Positions 25,540-33,686 of a DNA stretch of 64,000 nt are shown here, piece by piece. Under the pieces are notes generated by a model. The model saw nothing but the letters and a program-made list of their open reading frames with translations, did not search any database and was not told where the DNA came from. The stretch is from Verrucomicrobiales bacterium. Its GTDB lineage: Bacteria; Verrucomicrobiota; Verrucomicrobiia; Verrucomicrobiales; DEV007. The stretch spans positions 1-64,000 of the forward strand of contig JAHEJT010000003.1 in assembly GCA_024638765.1 (NCBI GenBank), given 5' to 3'. A program made the translations under genes and the position numbers. Position 1 is the stretch's first letter. Every line of letters starts with the position of its first letter.

Positions 25540-26280
25540 CTACTTCTTGAAGTAGGGATTCTTTTTCGGCCCCAGCTCGTCGAGGGTCAGGTAAGTCCTG
25601 CCCAACACCTTTTCTTCCGCGGGTGAAAAGCGCTCAATCCGCATTTCCTTGAGCACCCAGGCGCCGTCAATTTTCTGAACCTTGCGCACCAGGAAGCGGC
25701 GCAGCACTTTTCCGCTCTCGTCGAGACCCAGCATCTGCGCCAGTCCTCCCGATCCCTTGTCGATCCACAAAACCACGTGAGAGTAAGGTCCGACTTTGCC
25801 GGGATTCTTCACCAGCAGCTTCCAGCAATCGGCCTTCGACACTTTCTCGTCTCCCAAATACCTGGGATTGGGCCAGTAAAGAAAACGCATCGCCAGGTCT
25901 TCGTAACACATGTCCGTGCCGCGCACCGCCTCGGAGTAACGGCCCGGAGCCACCGGGGCGTCACTTCCCGCCACCACCTCCCGCATCAGTGATCCTTCGT
26001 CGTGGATCTCGAGGTGGATGATCTGTTGCGGATTATCGAATTTGAAGCGGATCATCCCCTCCTGCATGGTGAGCCGGAAACTGGTAGTCTTGCGATCCTG
26101 TCGCAGTTTACCCTGTAACTCGTGGTCCTGAAGCACGTAACTGCTGCGCGCCAATTCCAGGATCCGGTCGGCATCCAACCCCACCGGCACCTGGGCGCAA
26201 AGAGAACCACCGACCATGGCCACGGTCCACAACAACAACACCCTGAGCCCTCGGAAATACCCCATTTTACCCGTCTTCAT
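25540..26280 (-). CDS. LolA-like outer-membrane lipoprotein-sorting protein
   Basis: The protein has 246 residues. The start was chosen at MKTGKMGYFRGLRVLLL, preceded by GGAAGACAGGC and followed by a signal peptide (LLLWTVAMVGGSLCA); longer starts exist upstream. The mature part has the one-sided beta-sheet pattern of the LolA/LolB-like fold (GMIRFKFDNPQQIIHLEIHD, SHVVLWIDKGSGGLAQML, VLRRFLVRKVQKIDGAWVLK). Proteins of this type are annotated as outer-membrane lipoprotein-sorting proteins and are common near envelope genes. It is divergent from the glycosyltransferase at 26366. Confidence 0.75.
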   Translation of the reverse strand: MKTGKMGYFRGLRVLLLWTVAMVGGSLCAQVPVGLDADRILELARSSYVLQDHELQGKLRQDRKTTSFRLTMQEGMIRFKFDNPQQIIHLEIHDEGSLMREVVAGSDAPVAPGRYSEAVRGTDMCYEDLAMRFLYWPNPRYLGDEKVSKADCWKLLVKNPGKVGPYSHVVLWIDKGSGGLAQMLGLDESGKVLRRFLVRKVQKIDGAWVLKEMRIERFSPAEEKVLGRTYLTLDELGPKKNPYFKK

Positions 26281-26365
26281 GCCTGTCTTCCCCGGAATCA
26301 TAATCGAAGCCTTATTCCTTTGACAGTAGAACCCGCGAAAGTATTCAGTCTTGGTCGCAAGGAGA

Positions 26366-27925
26366 ATGTCCACCGCCAGAACCGTTACCCTCGCGCTCAT
26401 CGCGCTGACCCTCCTGCGCATCGTTATCGGCGCCACCACGGAACTCTCCGCGGACGAAGCTTATTATCATCTCTGGTCACAGCACCTGGCGCCCTCCTAT
26501 TACAGCAAAGGCCCCGGAGTCGCCCTGGTAATGAAAGCCGGGACCGCGCTCTTCGGCGATAACGTCCTGGGTATACGCTTTTTCTCTCCTCTCCTCGGAT
26601 TGGCTTCCAGCCTGCTCTTTTATCGTCTCGGACGCGGCCTCTTCGATGAACAGACCGCCGCCTGGGGCGTCGCCCTGCTCAATCTTACGCCGATCTTCAA
26701 TGTCGGCAGCGTCCTCATGACCATCGACCCGCTCTCGGTGTTCTTCTGGATCGCCGCGCTCTTCACCTTCTGGCGCGCCCTCCATCGCGCGGCCTCGCTG
26801 AACTTCTTCTGGCCGCTCACCGGGCTGCTCATCGGGCTCGGCTTTCTCTGCAAATACACCAACGCTATCCAGCTCCTCTCCATTGTGCTGCTGCTCACGG
26901 TGCTGCGCCGCTGGCGCGGCCAGTTGCGCCGGCCCGGCCTCTACCTGCTCCTGCTCTGCTTCGCGCTCTGCACGATCCCCGTCTTCGTCTGGAATGCGCA
27001 GCACGACTGGATCACGGTGACCCATCTTAAGGAACGCGGCAGCCTGGACCAGGCCAAGGGCCTTCATCCCGGCGAGTTTCTCGAGTTCCTCGGTATGCAC
27101 CTCGGCGTTTACTCCCCCCTGATTTTCGCGGGACTGGTCTGGGCCCTGGGACGCGCCCTCAAACGATTCCGGCAGGACGACAGCGAAACTTACCTGCTGT
27201 TCTTTTCACTGCCCATCGTCCTGCTCTATTTCCTTCTCGCGCTCCGGGAAGCGGGGGAGGCCAACTGGACCGCGCCGGGATTCATCTCGGCCGGACTCCT
27301 GCTCTCCCATTACTGGCAACAACTCAATGCCGGCAACCGCTTCAAACGCAACATGCGCAGCGCGGCTCTCACCCTGGCCGGCATTATGAGCGTTATCATT
27401 CTCAACACCGAAATCGTGCGCCAGGCGGGTGTGCCCTGGCCTTACAAGCACGATCCCTCCGCCCGCCTGCGTGGGTGGAAAGAAAGCGCCGCTTACCTCG
27501 ACGAAGTCATCCGCGCCTCACGCGACGCCCTCGGTGAAGATGTCTTTGTCATCGCGAACCGTTACCAAACCGCCGCCATCCTCTCTTTCTATCTCTCCAA
27601 GGATGCTCCCCTCATCCAACCGGCACCCGATTATCCGCGCATTCACATCGTGGAATCACAAGCCATCCAGAACCAATTCTCGTTCTGGCCCCGCTATGAC
27701 GGACTTCAGCCCGGCGACGAACCGGGTGCGTCGCAGTCGGACTTCCTCGGCAAGCATGCACTCTTCATCACCGATGATATCAGACGCGATACTCCCGCCG
27801 GCAATGTCGTCAATGCCTTCGAAAGTTACGAATTGACAGGCGTCGTCGACATCGTCCGATTCAATCAACTCATCCGCCGCATCAAAGTATTCACTTGCTA
27901 CAATTACCAAAGTCTCCCTTTATAG
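26366..27925 (+). CDS. ArnT-like GT39 membrane glycosyltransferase
   Basis: The protein has 519 residues. AAGGAGA lies directly before the ATG, an unusually short spacing; a TTG at 26351 is the alternative start. It is a multi-pass GT-C enzyme with TTELSADEAYYHLWSQHL and SYYSKGPGVA, the signature of the ArnT/PMT family that transfers a sugar from undecaprenyl phosphate to lipid A or protein. The C-terminal soluble part (residues about 370-519) is periplasmic in relatives. The gene is followed after 4 bases by a GT2 enzyme that could make its lipid-linked donor. Confidence 0.85.
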   Translation: MSTARTVTLALIALTLLRIVIGATTELSADEAYYHLWSQHLAPSYYSKGPGVALVMKAGTALFGDNVLGIRFFSPLLGLASSLLFYRLGRGLFDEQTAAWGVALLNLTPIFNVGSVLMTIDPLSVFFWIAALFTFWRALHRAASLNFFWPLTGLLIGLGFLCKYTNAIQLLSIVLLLTVLRRWRGQLRRPGLYLLLLCFALCTIPVFVWNAQHDWITVTHLKERGSLDQAKGLHPGEFLEFLGMHLGVYSPLIFAGLVWALGRALKRFRQDDSETYLLFFSLPIVLLYFLLALREAGEANWTAPGFISAGLLLSHYWQQLNAGNRFKRNMRSAALTLAGIMSVIILNTEIVRQAGVPWPYKHDPSARLRGWKESAAYLDEVIRASRDALGEDVFVIANRYQTAAILSFYLSKDAPLIQPAPDYPRIHIVESQAIQNQFSFWPRYDGLQPGDEPGASQSDFLGKHALFITDDIRRDTPAGNVVNAFESYELTGVVDIVRFNQLIRRIKVFTCYNYQSLPL

Positions 27926-27929
27926 AACC

Positions 27930-28658
27930 GTGAGCGACAGTGACGACGTCCACGGCGCGCTGATCTCCGTGGTCGTCCCTCTTTACAACGAAGAAGACAA
28001 CGTGGCCCCCCTCCAGGAGCAGGTCGCCACGGCGCTTGCAGGTATCAATTACGAACTCGTCCTCGTGGACGACGGATCCAGCGACGGCACCGTCGCGCGC
28101 GTATCACGAAACGGGCGCACGCGCCTCCTCGAGTTCGAAAACAATACCGGCCAAAGCGCGGCCATGTTCGCCGGGATCCGCGCCGCCAAAGGGGAGGTCA
28201 TTGTGCTCCTCGACGGCGATCTGCAGAACGATCCCCAGGATATCCCCCGGCTCCTCGAGGAAATCGAAAGCGGCGCCGATCTCGTCTGCGGATACCGCGC
28301 CAAACGCAAGGACACTCCCTTCAAACGCCTCCAGAGCCGTATCGCCAACGCCGTGCGCAGCCGTTTTACCCGCGATGGCGTCCGCGACACCGGCTGCACC
28401 CTGAAAGCCATGCGCCGGCCTTGCCGCGATGCCCTGCTGCCCTTCACCGGGATGCACCGCTTCATCCCCGCGCTCATCGTGGGCGCGGGCTTCAAAATCG
28501 TGGAAATCCCCGTCAACCACCGTCCCCGCGAGCACGGCGTCAGCAAATACGGCTTCGGGAACCGCGCCCTGCGCGCCACCACCGACATGTTCGCCGTCCG
28601 CTGGTTCCTCTCGCGGCGCTTCACCGTTAAATTCAAAGAACCCAGGCCGGACCTGTAA
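27930..28658 (+). CDS. GT2 polyprenyl-phosphate glycosyltransferase (DPM/ArnC-like)
   Basis: The protein has 242 residues, starts with GTG and begins 4 bases after the previous stop, so the pair is almost certainly one operon. The GT-A fold is plain: ISVVVPLYNEEDNVAPL, LVLVDDGSSDGT, NTGQSAAMFAGIRAAKGE, LLDGDLQNDPQDIP with the DxD metal site. HRPREHGVSKYGF is typical of dolichyl- or undecaprenyl-phosphate mannosyl-type transferases. It lacks the two C-terminal membrane helices of ArnC. It likely loads a sugar on the lipid carrier used by the upstream ArnT-like enzyme. Confidence 0.88.
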   Translation: MSDSDDVHGALISVVVPLYNEEDNVAPLQEQVATALAGINYELVLVDDGSSDGTVARVSRNGRTRLLEFENNTGQSAAMFAGIRAAKGEVIVLLDGDLQNDPQDIPRLLEEIESGADLVCGYRAKRKDTPFKRLQSRIANAVRSRFTRDGVRDTGCTLKAMRRPCRDALLPFTGMHRFIPALIVGAGFKIVEIPVNHRPREHGVSKYGFGNRALRATTDMFAVRWFLSRRFTVKFKEPRPDL

Positions 28659-28934
28659 CTGCCGCGTCGGCGCGGAGAACTCCGGAAACGGTGACGCGCG
28701 ACCCCGGGAATCGTGCCCCGACTTTCCCGGGGAAACAAAAGAACGCTTGCTAACTTTCAAGGACGCCCGTTTTGCCACTCTCGACGCACTTGTTTTCTCG
28801 CGCGCGCGCATGTTGTTCACACTTGTTCACAACGCGTATCGCTTCTCTTTCCCCCGATGCTTTCCCTTCCCCCTTGACTCCCCGCGCGCCCCTGCCACAT
28901 GCTGAGTCGCCGTCAGGCCGCTCCACCAACACCA

Positions 28935-29981
28935 ATGAATCTTCGAGATCAACTGCGCCAGATCCTGCCCGAAATCCTTTCGGAAAATCCATCCAACTGC
29001 ATCAAAGGCACCGAGCTGATCCGGCTCGTCAAGTATCGGCTCAACCAGGATTACAGCGACGCCACCCTGCGTTACCACTTTTCCATCATGTCCTGCGATC
29101 CGAGCTCGCCGATTGCAAAGGTCGAGCAGGGCCAGGGGTACTTTCTGCGCACCACCACCATCCATTCCCTCAACAGCGCGCGCAACCTTCTTCCCAACCG
29201 GCAGGGATTGCTCGGCGAAGAAATCGCCACCAGCTCGCAGGATGTCGATCTCGCACTCTCCCGCGCCAACAAATTTCGCGCGGTCTTTTGCCGCTACAAC
29301 GAATTGGCGCATCGCTTTCCTTTCCCCCTCGAGAAATCGTTTTCCGAAGGGGAAGCCATTCGCAATCTCTGGACCTTTCCCGACGCGCTGCTCCTGGACT
29401 GGCATGTCGCGCACGCCGGCGAAGAGAGTTTTGAAATGGATCCGGATCTTCTCGAGATCTGCGGTCATTCCGGAAGCTCACCCTTCACCCTCACCGGGGT
29501 CAAAATGAAGCTCTCCCTGACGCATTCCTCGGTGCGGGAAGACTTTTTCCAATGTCTGAGCAATACCCTTTGGTCGCACGCCGGGGAAATGGTGGTTGCC
29601 ACCCCGCTCACCGACGAAAAGCTGGTGGAAGATCTCCGTTCCCTGGGCACCCGCTTTAACCTGGGCATCCTCTCCTACGGTCTCGATCTGGATACCCTCG
29701 ATGAATTGCCTGAGGCCGCCGCCATCCGGAGCCTTCAACCTCGGGAATTTGACGCCATCGAGTCAAAAATCACCATCCATCGCATCACCTCCGCCACTCC
29801 CCGAACCGATCTTTCCTGGCATCAACTCGCCGAGATCCGGCAGGAGAGCCCCGACTTCGAAGAAATCTTCAAGTGGATCAGCAAGTGCCTGCGCGACCGG
29901 CAGCCCTACACTTACCAGGCGTTCAGCGCGCTCTCCGCCCGCAGCGCCAACCGCGTCAGCGGCGCGGAACTCTACGCGTGA
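28935..29981 (+). CDS. Winged-helix protein with degenerate restriction-endonuclease-like domain (COG2958/HARE-HTH-like)
   Basis: The protein has 348 residues from MNLRDQLRQILPE. Residues about 15-75 look like a winged helix (GTELIRLVKYRLNQDYSDAT ... QGYFLR). The middle resembles the PD-(D/E)XK-like domain of COG2958 proteins: TFPDALLLDWH matches the PD strand, and VREDFFQCLSNTLWSHAGEM matches the helix after the active site. The expected VExK strand reads GVKMKLSL, with Lys in place of the catalytic Glu. If the alignment is right, it binds DNA but does not cut it. The last 70 residues are helical. It stands alone, and no methylase or other defence gene is adjacent. Confidence 0.5.
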   Translation: MNLRDQLRQILPEILSENPSNCIKGTELIRLVKYRLNQDYSDATLRYHFSIMSCDPSSPIAKVEQGQGYFLRTTTIHSLNSARNLLPNRQGLLGEEIATSSQDVDLALSRANKFRAVFCRYNELAHRFPFPLEKSFSEGEAIRNLWTFPDALLLDWHVAHAGEESFEMDPDLLEICGHSGSSPFTLTGVKMKLSLTHSSVREDFFQCLSNTLWSHAGEMVVATPLTDEKLVEDLRSLGTRFNLGILSYGLDLDTLDELPEAAAIRSLQPREFDAIESKITIHRITSATPRTDLSWHQLAEIRQESPDFEEIFKWISKCLRDRQPYTYQAFSALSARSANRVSGAELYA

Positions 29982-30100
29982 CGGCTTTCTGCGCCGCCTT
30001 AACGGTCAATCGCTATCAGTTTACAGGAGCATTGATTGACGGCGCGCAATCGTTTCAAATCGTATCGGGACCGTAATCGATAGACCGATAACTGATAACC

Positions 30101-30115
30101 CGGCCCTCCGGGCCG
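30101..30115. terminator. GC-rich hairpin at the 3' end of fabG
   Basis: CGGCCC and GGGCCG pair around a TCC loop, immediately before the fabG stop codon region on the minus strand and after the convergent gene. There is no T run, so rho-independent termination is uncertain. Confidence 0.3.
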
Positions 30116-30862
30116 TTACATCACCATCCCGCCGTCCACCACGATCACTTGTCCCGTGATGTAACGGGCTTCTTCGCTCGCCAGAAACGCCACCGTTCCC
30201 GCGATATCTTCGACCGTCCCCAGCGTCCCCAGCGGAATCTTTTCCAGGATCTTAGCGGTCACCTCTTCCGTGAGCTCTCCCGTCATGTCGGTGGTGATAA
30301 AACCCGGCGCCACTGCATTGACCGTCACACTGCGACCCGCAAATTCGCGCGCCAGGGACTTCGTCAACCCGATCAATCCCGCCTTGCTGGCGGTGTAATT
30401 CGCCTGACCCGCATTCCCAATCAGTCCAATCACGGAGCTGATATTCACGATGCGCCCGCCTTTCTGCTTGAGAATGCTTCTCTGAAAAGCTTTCGCCGCG
30501 TTGAACGCCCCCTTCAAGTTCGTGTCCACGACCAGGTCCCAGTCCTCCTCGCTCATCCGCAACATCAACCCGTCCCGGGTGATCCCCGCATTGTTCACCA
30601 GGACGTCGACCTTCGAAAAATCCTCGAGAATCTTCTTGCCGGCTTCCGCCATCGCTTCCCCGTCCGCGACATCCACTCCGTAAGCCCTGGCCCGGCCGGA
30701 GTGCGCCGCGTTGATCTCCTCCGCCGTCCGCTCGGCGTTGGCTTCCGTCCGGCTCAGCACCGCCACCTCTGCGCCCTCGTCTGCCAGCCGGCGCGCAATT
30801 GCCTGTCCAATGCCTCGCCCGGCCCCGGTCACCACCGCCACACAATCAGAAAATCGTTCCAT
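30116..30862 (-). CDS. fabG: 3-oxoacyl-[acyl-carrier-protein] reductase
   Basis: The protein has 248 residues from MERFSDCVAVVTG. AAGGAGG stands 2 bases before this ATG, a tight spacing; an ATG 21 bases upstream is possible. FabG reduces 3-oxoacyl-ACP with NADPH in type II fatty-acid synthesis. It has the Rossmann motif TGAGRGIGQAIA, NNAG, the catalytic Ser in NISSV, the YTASK Tyr-Lys pair, the N in DTNLKGA, and APGFITTDMT. The C-terminal ITGQVIVVDGGMVM matches FabG closely. It lies apart from the plsX-fabH cluster at 60 kb and from acpP at 48.5 kb. Confidence 0.95.
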   Translation of the reverse strand: MERFSDCVAVVTGAGRGIGQAIARRLADEGAEVAVLSRTEANAERTAEEINAAHSGRARAYGVDVADGEAMAEAGKKILEDFSKVDVLVNNAGITRDGLMLRMSEEDWDLVVDTNLKGAFNAAKAFQRSILKQKGGRIVNISSVIGLIGNAGQANYTASKAGLIGLTKSLAREFAGRSVTVNAVAPGFITTDMTGELTEEVTAKILEKIPLGTLGTVEDIAGTVAFLASEEARYITGQVIVVDGGMVM

Positions 30863-31015
30863 GCCCTCCTTGTGCCATTTCACCCCTCAGAATTCAACCT
30901 CCCCTTTTCCCCGGCGCCCGGCGCGCCCCGCATTCCGGAAAGTAAAATGCTCGACGTCTCCCGCGTCCCTCCCCTAGGCTAAACCAAAGGCGATTCATTC
31001 CGTCCCCATTCCGCT

Positions 31016-31642
31016 ATGCGATGTCCCTTTTGTTCCGCGCCTGCCTATGAAGGAATCGGGGAATGCCCTCACTGCGGGTTTTCGTTGACCAAGCTGGATG
31101 CTATTTTCGGCACGGTCCCCCGTGTCACCCCGGGCATTTCGGATTTCGCTTCCCTCTTTTCGGACCGCGAGAAAAGAAAACTGCAGTCTGCGCTTTATCA
31201 CTTCCACAAGCGCTTCCCGCAGGTCACGCTCCACATCGTGACCAATCGGCTCAGGCCCGGTGAAAACCTCCCTGCCTGGGCTTTCTGGATTTTCAACCGG
31301 GCCGGCATTTCGCGGTCCGTCGATGTCGGCGGCGAAAATCGCAACGCCCTCCTTTGCATCGACGCGGAAAACGCACGCGCCGCTATCATCGTCGGCTACG
31401 GCCTAGAACCCTTCGTCGGGGAACAGCATCTTCAAGACGTCGTCGCTTCCGCGGCGAACGATTACCGCGGGAACCGCTTCTTCGAAGGCACCCAGCTCGC
31501 CATCAATTCTCTGGACCAGGTGCTCTCCAGAATCTGCAGCGGCCTCGACCGCACCTACGGCGTCAATCTCGCGGATCTCCACCGTCACGAAAACCGGCAA
31601 TCCCAGACTCCGGAACCCGACGCCCCGCAGTCGCCTTACTGA
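31016..31642 (+). CDS. TPM-domain protein with N-terminal zinc ribbon
   Basis: The protein has 208 residues. It opens with a zinc ribbon, CPFCSAPAYEGIGECPHCGF (two CxxC pairs at residues 3-21). A TPM domain follows (FASLFSDREKRKLQSALYHF, VTLHIVTNRLRPG, NALLCIDAENARAAIIVGYG, GNRFFEGTQLAINSL), the fold found in Psb32 and YgcG, some of which have phosphatase or assembly-factor roles. No signal peptide or membrane segment is seen, so unlike many TPM proteins this one seems cytoplasmic. It precedes the 1-kb repeat block. Confidence 0.8.
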   Translation: MRCPFCSAPAYEGIGECPHCGFSLTKLDAIFGTVPRVTPGISDFASLFSDREKRKLQSALYHFHKRFPQVTLHIVTNRLRPGENLPAWAFWIFNRAGISRSVDVGGENRNALLCIDAENARAAIIVGYGLEPFVGEQHLQDVVASAANDYRGNRFFEGTQLAINSLDQVLSRICSGLDRTYGVNLADLHRHENRQSQTPEPDAPQSPY

Positions 31643-32260
31643 AGCGCCAGGCGCACTCTCAGATACCGGCTCTCTCCGCCCCGGCACGTGTGCGGATTCC
31701 GGAAACCCTGGACTTCACCCCGCCGCGAATTCCCCACGCCGGAATCGACCGCCCCCCCACGCCCGTCCGCGCAACCCTCCACAACCCTCCACAACCCTCC
31801 ACAACCCTCCACAACCCTCCACAACCCTCCACAACCCTCCGCAACCCTCCGCAACCCTCCGCAACCCTCCGCAACCCTCCGCGCAACCCTCCGCGGAACC
31901 CTCCAGCGGGACCCTCCGCCTCCCTCCACTCCTCCACCGCCCTCCACCACCCCCCGTCCCACGCCCGCAGGTGTTACAAAAATTGGGTCATATGTCCGAA
32001 ATTTTGTTTTTTCCGAGGCACGCAGTGGTCCTGGGAGACTTTCGAATCCACTCCTCCGCAGCCCTCCACCACCCCCCGTCGTGCACCCGCAGGTGTTACA
32101 AAAATTGGGTCATATGTCCCAAATTTTGTTTTTTCCGAGGCGCGCAGTGGTCCTGGGAAACTTTCGAAGGCAGGGATCTACTGGCCGCACCCAAAGCGCC
32201 GCACACGGCAAGGCGCATCCCACCAACGCGCTGGCTCCCCGCGCCCCACAGTATCACGCA
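31643..32260. repeat. Repeat block A: decamer array and twin 107-bp repeats, no gene
   Basis: From 31771 to 31880 eleven units of 10 bp (GCAACCCTCC or ACAACCCTCC) are in perfect register, then degenerate CCTCC-rich sequence to 31940. Two copies of a 107-bp repeat follow (31940-32046 and 32062-32168, offset 122 bp), differing at only a few positions. Each contains an AT-rich imperfect hairpin (ACAAAAATTGGG, then CATATG, then CCCAAATTTTGT) and a TTTTTT run. All three forward frames stay open through the decamers because 10 is not a multiple of 3. These frames are not genes. Confidence 0.8.
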
Positions 32261-32680
32261 GTCCCCACCGCTTCCGGTGCGTCACGCAGTCCCCATCGCT
32301 TCCGGTGGGTTGCGCGGTCCCCATCGCTTCCAATGCGTCACGCGGTCCCCATCGCTTCCGGTGGGTTGCGCGGTCCCCATCGCTTCCAATGCGTCACGCG
32401 GTCCCCATCGCTTCCGGTGCGTCACGCAGTCCCCATCGCTTCCGGTGCGTCACGCGGTCCCCACCGCTTCCGGTGCGTCACGCGGTCCCCACCGCTTCCG
32501 GTGCGTCACGCGGTCCCCACCGCTTCCGGTGGGTTGCGCGGTCCCCATCGCTTCCGGTGCGTTGCGCGGTCCCCACCGCTTCCGGTGGGTTGCGCGGTCC
32601 CCATCGCTTCCGGTGGGTTGCGCGGTCCCCATCGCTTCCGGTGCGTTACGCGGTCCCCACCGCTTCCGGTGCGCTCTCCG
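32261..32680. repeat. Repeat block B: 28-bp minisatellite, 15 units
   Basis: Fifteen head-to-tail units start every 28 bases from 32261 to 32653. Each begins GTCCCCAYCGCTTCCGGTG (two units have AATG in place of GGTG) and ends in a variable GTCACGCR or GTTGCGCR octamer. There are no spacers, so it is not a CRISPR array. The unit at 32625 alone has GTTACG, which on the minus strand is the TAA stop of holB; the last two units are therefore partly coding. Confidence 0.9.
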
Positions 32681-33686
32681 GAACGGGACCAAAGGCCTTC
32701 AGAAAGCAAACCTCCAGCACCAGGTTCTCGTTCACATTGGTCTCCAGGAGCGCGCGCAAGCGCTCCACGGCCGCAAACCTGCGCTGGAGTTCCACCGCGG
32801 CATAGGCGCGGGCGAGACGGGCGCTGGCATCGGCGCACTCCGGCAGATCCAGTCGCTCGTACCCCTGCTGCTGGCGGAGGGCGTCGCCGTAAAACATCAG
32901 CAGGACCTCCACCAGCCGGTTGCGTTTCTCGATGTAGACGGACTCCGTCAGGGCCTTGTAATACTCTTCGCGCCGCTGCAACCAGTCCCCTTCCGTGCGT
33001 TTCCCGTAAATCGCCACTTCTTGCTTGAGCGCTTCCTCGTTACCCTTGCCGACCTCGGCCTTGGCGGCTTTGAGCAGGCTGGAGAATTTCGCCCCCAGGG
33101 CCAGCGCACTGGAAACGTTGCCTTCTCCTCCCTTTGCAAATTCGGCCAAAGCGTGGCGCAAAAGCTTCTTCTCCGGCGCATCCACACCCGCGCCCGGGGC
33201 CGGTCTCAAGGCGACCGTGATGCACCGCGAACGAATCGTCGGCAAGAGCTGCTGCGGGTGCGCCGTGAGAAGCAGGAGCAGGCAGTTGGCGGGAGGTTCC
33301 TCCAAGGTTTTCAAAAATGCGTTCTCCGCTTCCTGGGTCATCCGGTCGGCTTCCTGGATCACCCCGAACTTGGTCTTTCCCGAAGGCGCCGACAGTCGCA
33401 GGCTCTCCTCCAATTCGCGCACGCCGTCAGCCCCTTTCTTGTCCCTTTGTTTCCCGCCCACGCCGATGCGGCGCGATTTCGATGCCGGCCCGATAATGCG
33501 CACCAACTCGGAACCGAGAGAGCCCAGGTTCTCTCCGGCCTCGCCGTTGACCAGGCGAATGACGCCGGCCGCCAACTGCTCTTTGCCGCTGCCTTCCGGC
33601 CCGCTGATCAAGTAAGCGTGTGAGAGGCGCCCGCAGTTTTTCGCTTCCGCCAGGTAATTCAGCGCTGTCTCAACCAAAAATGCCAT
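32646..33686 (-). CDS. holB: DNA polymerase III delta-prime subunit (clamp loader)
   Basis: The protein has 346 residues from MAFLVETALNYLAEA. It belongs to the clamp-loader AAA+ group: RLSHAYLISGPEGSGKEQLA (Walker A region), KFGVIQEADRMTQEAENAFL, KTLEEPPANCLLLLLT, and the sensor-like TIRSRCITV. It loads the beta clamp with gamma/tau and delta. The start overlaps the tmk stop by 17 bases, the usual tmk-holB pairing. The last residues (PEAVGTA) are encoded by the 28-bp minisatellite, and the stop exists only because of one variant unit. Confidence 0.88.
   Translation of the reverse strand: MAFLVETALNYLAEAKNCGRLSHAYLISGPEGSGKEQLAAGVIRLVNGEAGENLGSLGSELVRIIGPASKSRRIGVGGKQRDKKGADGVRELEESLRLSAPSGKTKFGVIQEADRMTQEAENAFLKTLEEPPANCLLLLLTAHPQQLLPTIRSRCITVALRPAPGAGVDAPEKKLLRHALAEFAKGGEGNVSSALALGAKFSSLLKAAKAEVGKGNEEALKQEVAIYGKRTEGDWLQRREEYYKALTESVYIEKRNRLVEVLLMFYGDALRQQQGYERLDLPECADASARLARAYAAVELQRRFAAVERLRALLETNVNENLVLEVCFLKAFGPVPESAPEAVGTA

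Noticed and set aside
28935-29981. Restriction-modification or other defence island
   Set aside because: Only one possibly inactive nuclease-like protein is present, with no methylase, helicase or known defence partner within 10 kb.
32261-32680. CRISPR array because of the 28-bp period
   Set aside because: Units are head to tail with no spacers, and no cas gene is present. It is a minisatellite.
31354-33623. Three long overlapping forward open frames across the repeat block, up to 550 codons
   Set aside because: They translate the 10-bp and 28-bp tandem repeats and the antisense of holB. All three frames are open because the repeats hold no stop, and none has a family match or start signal.
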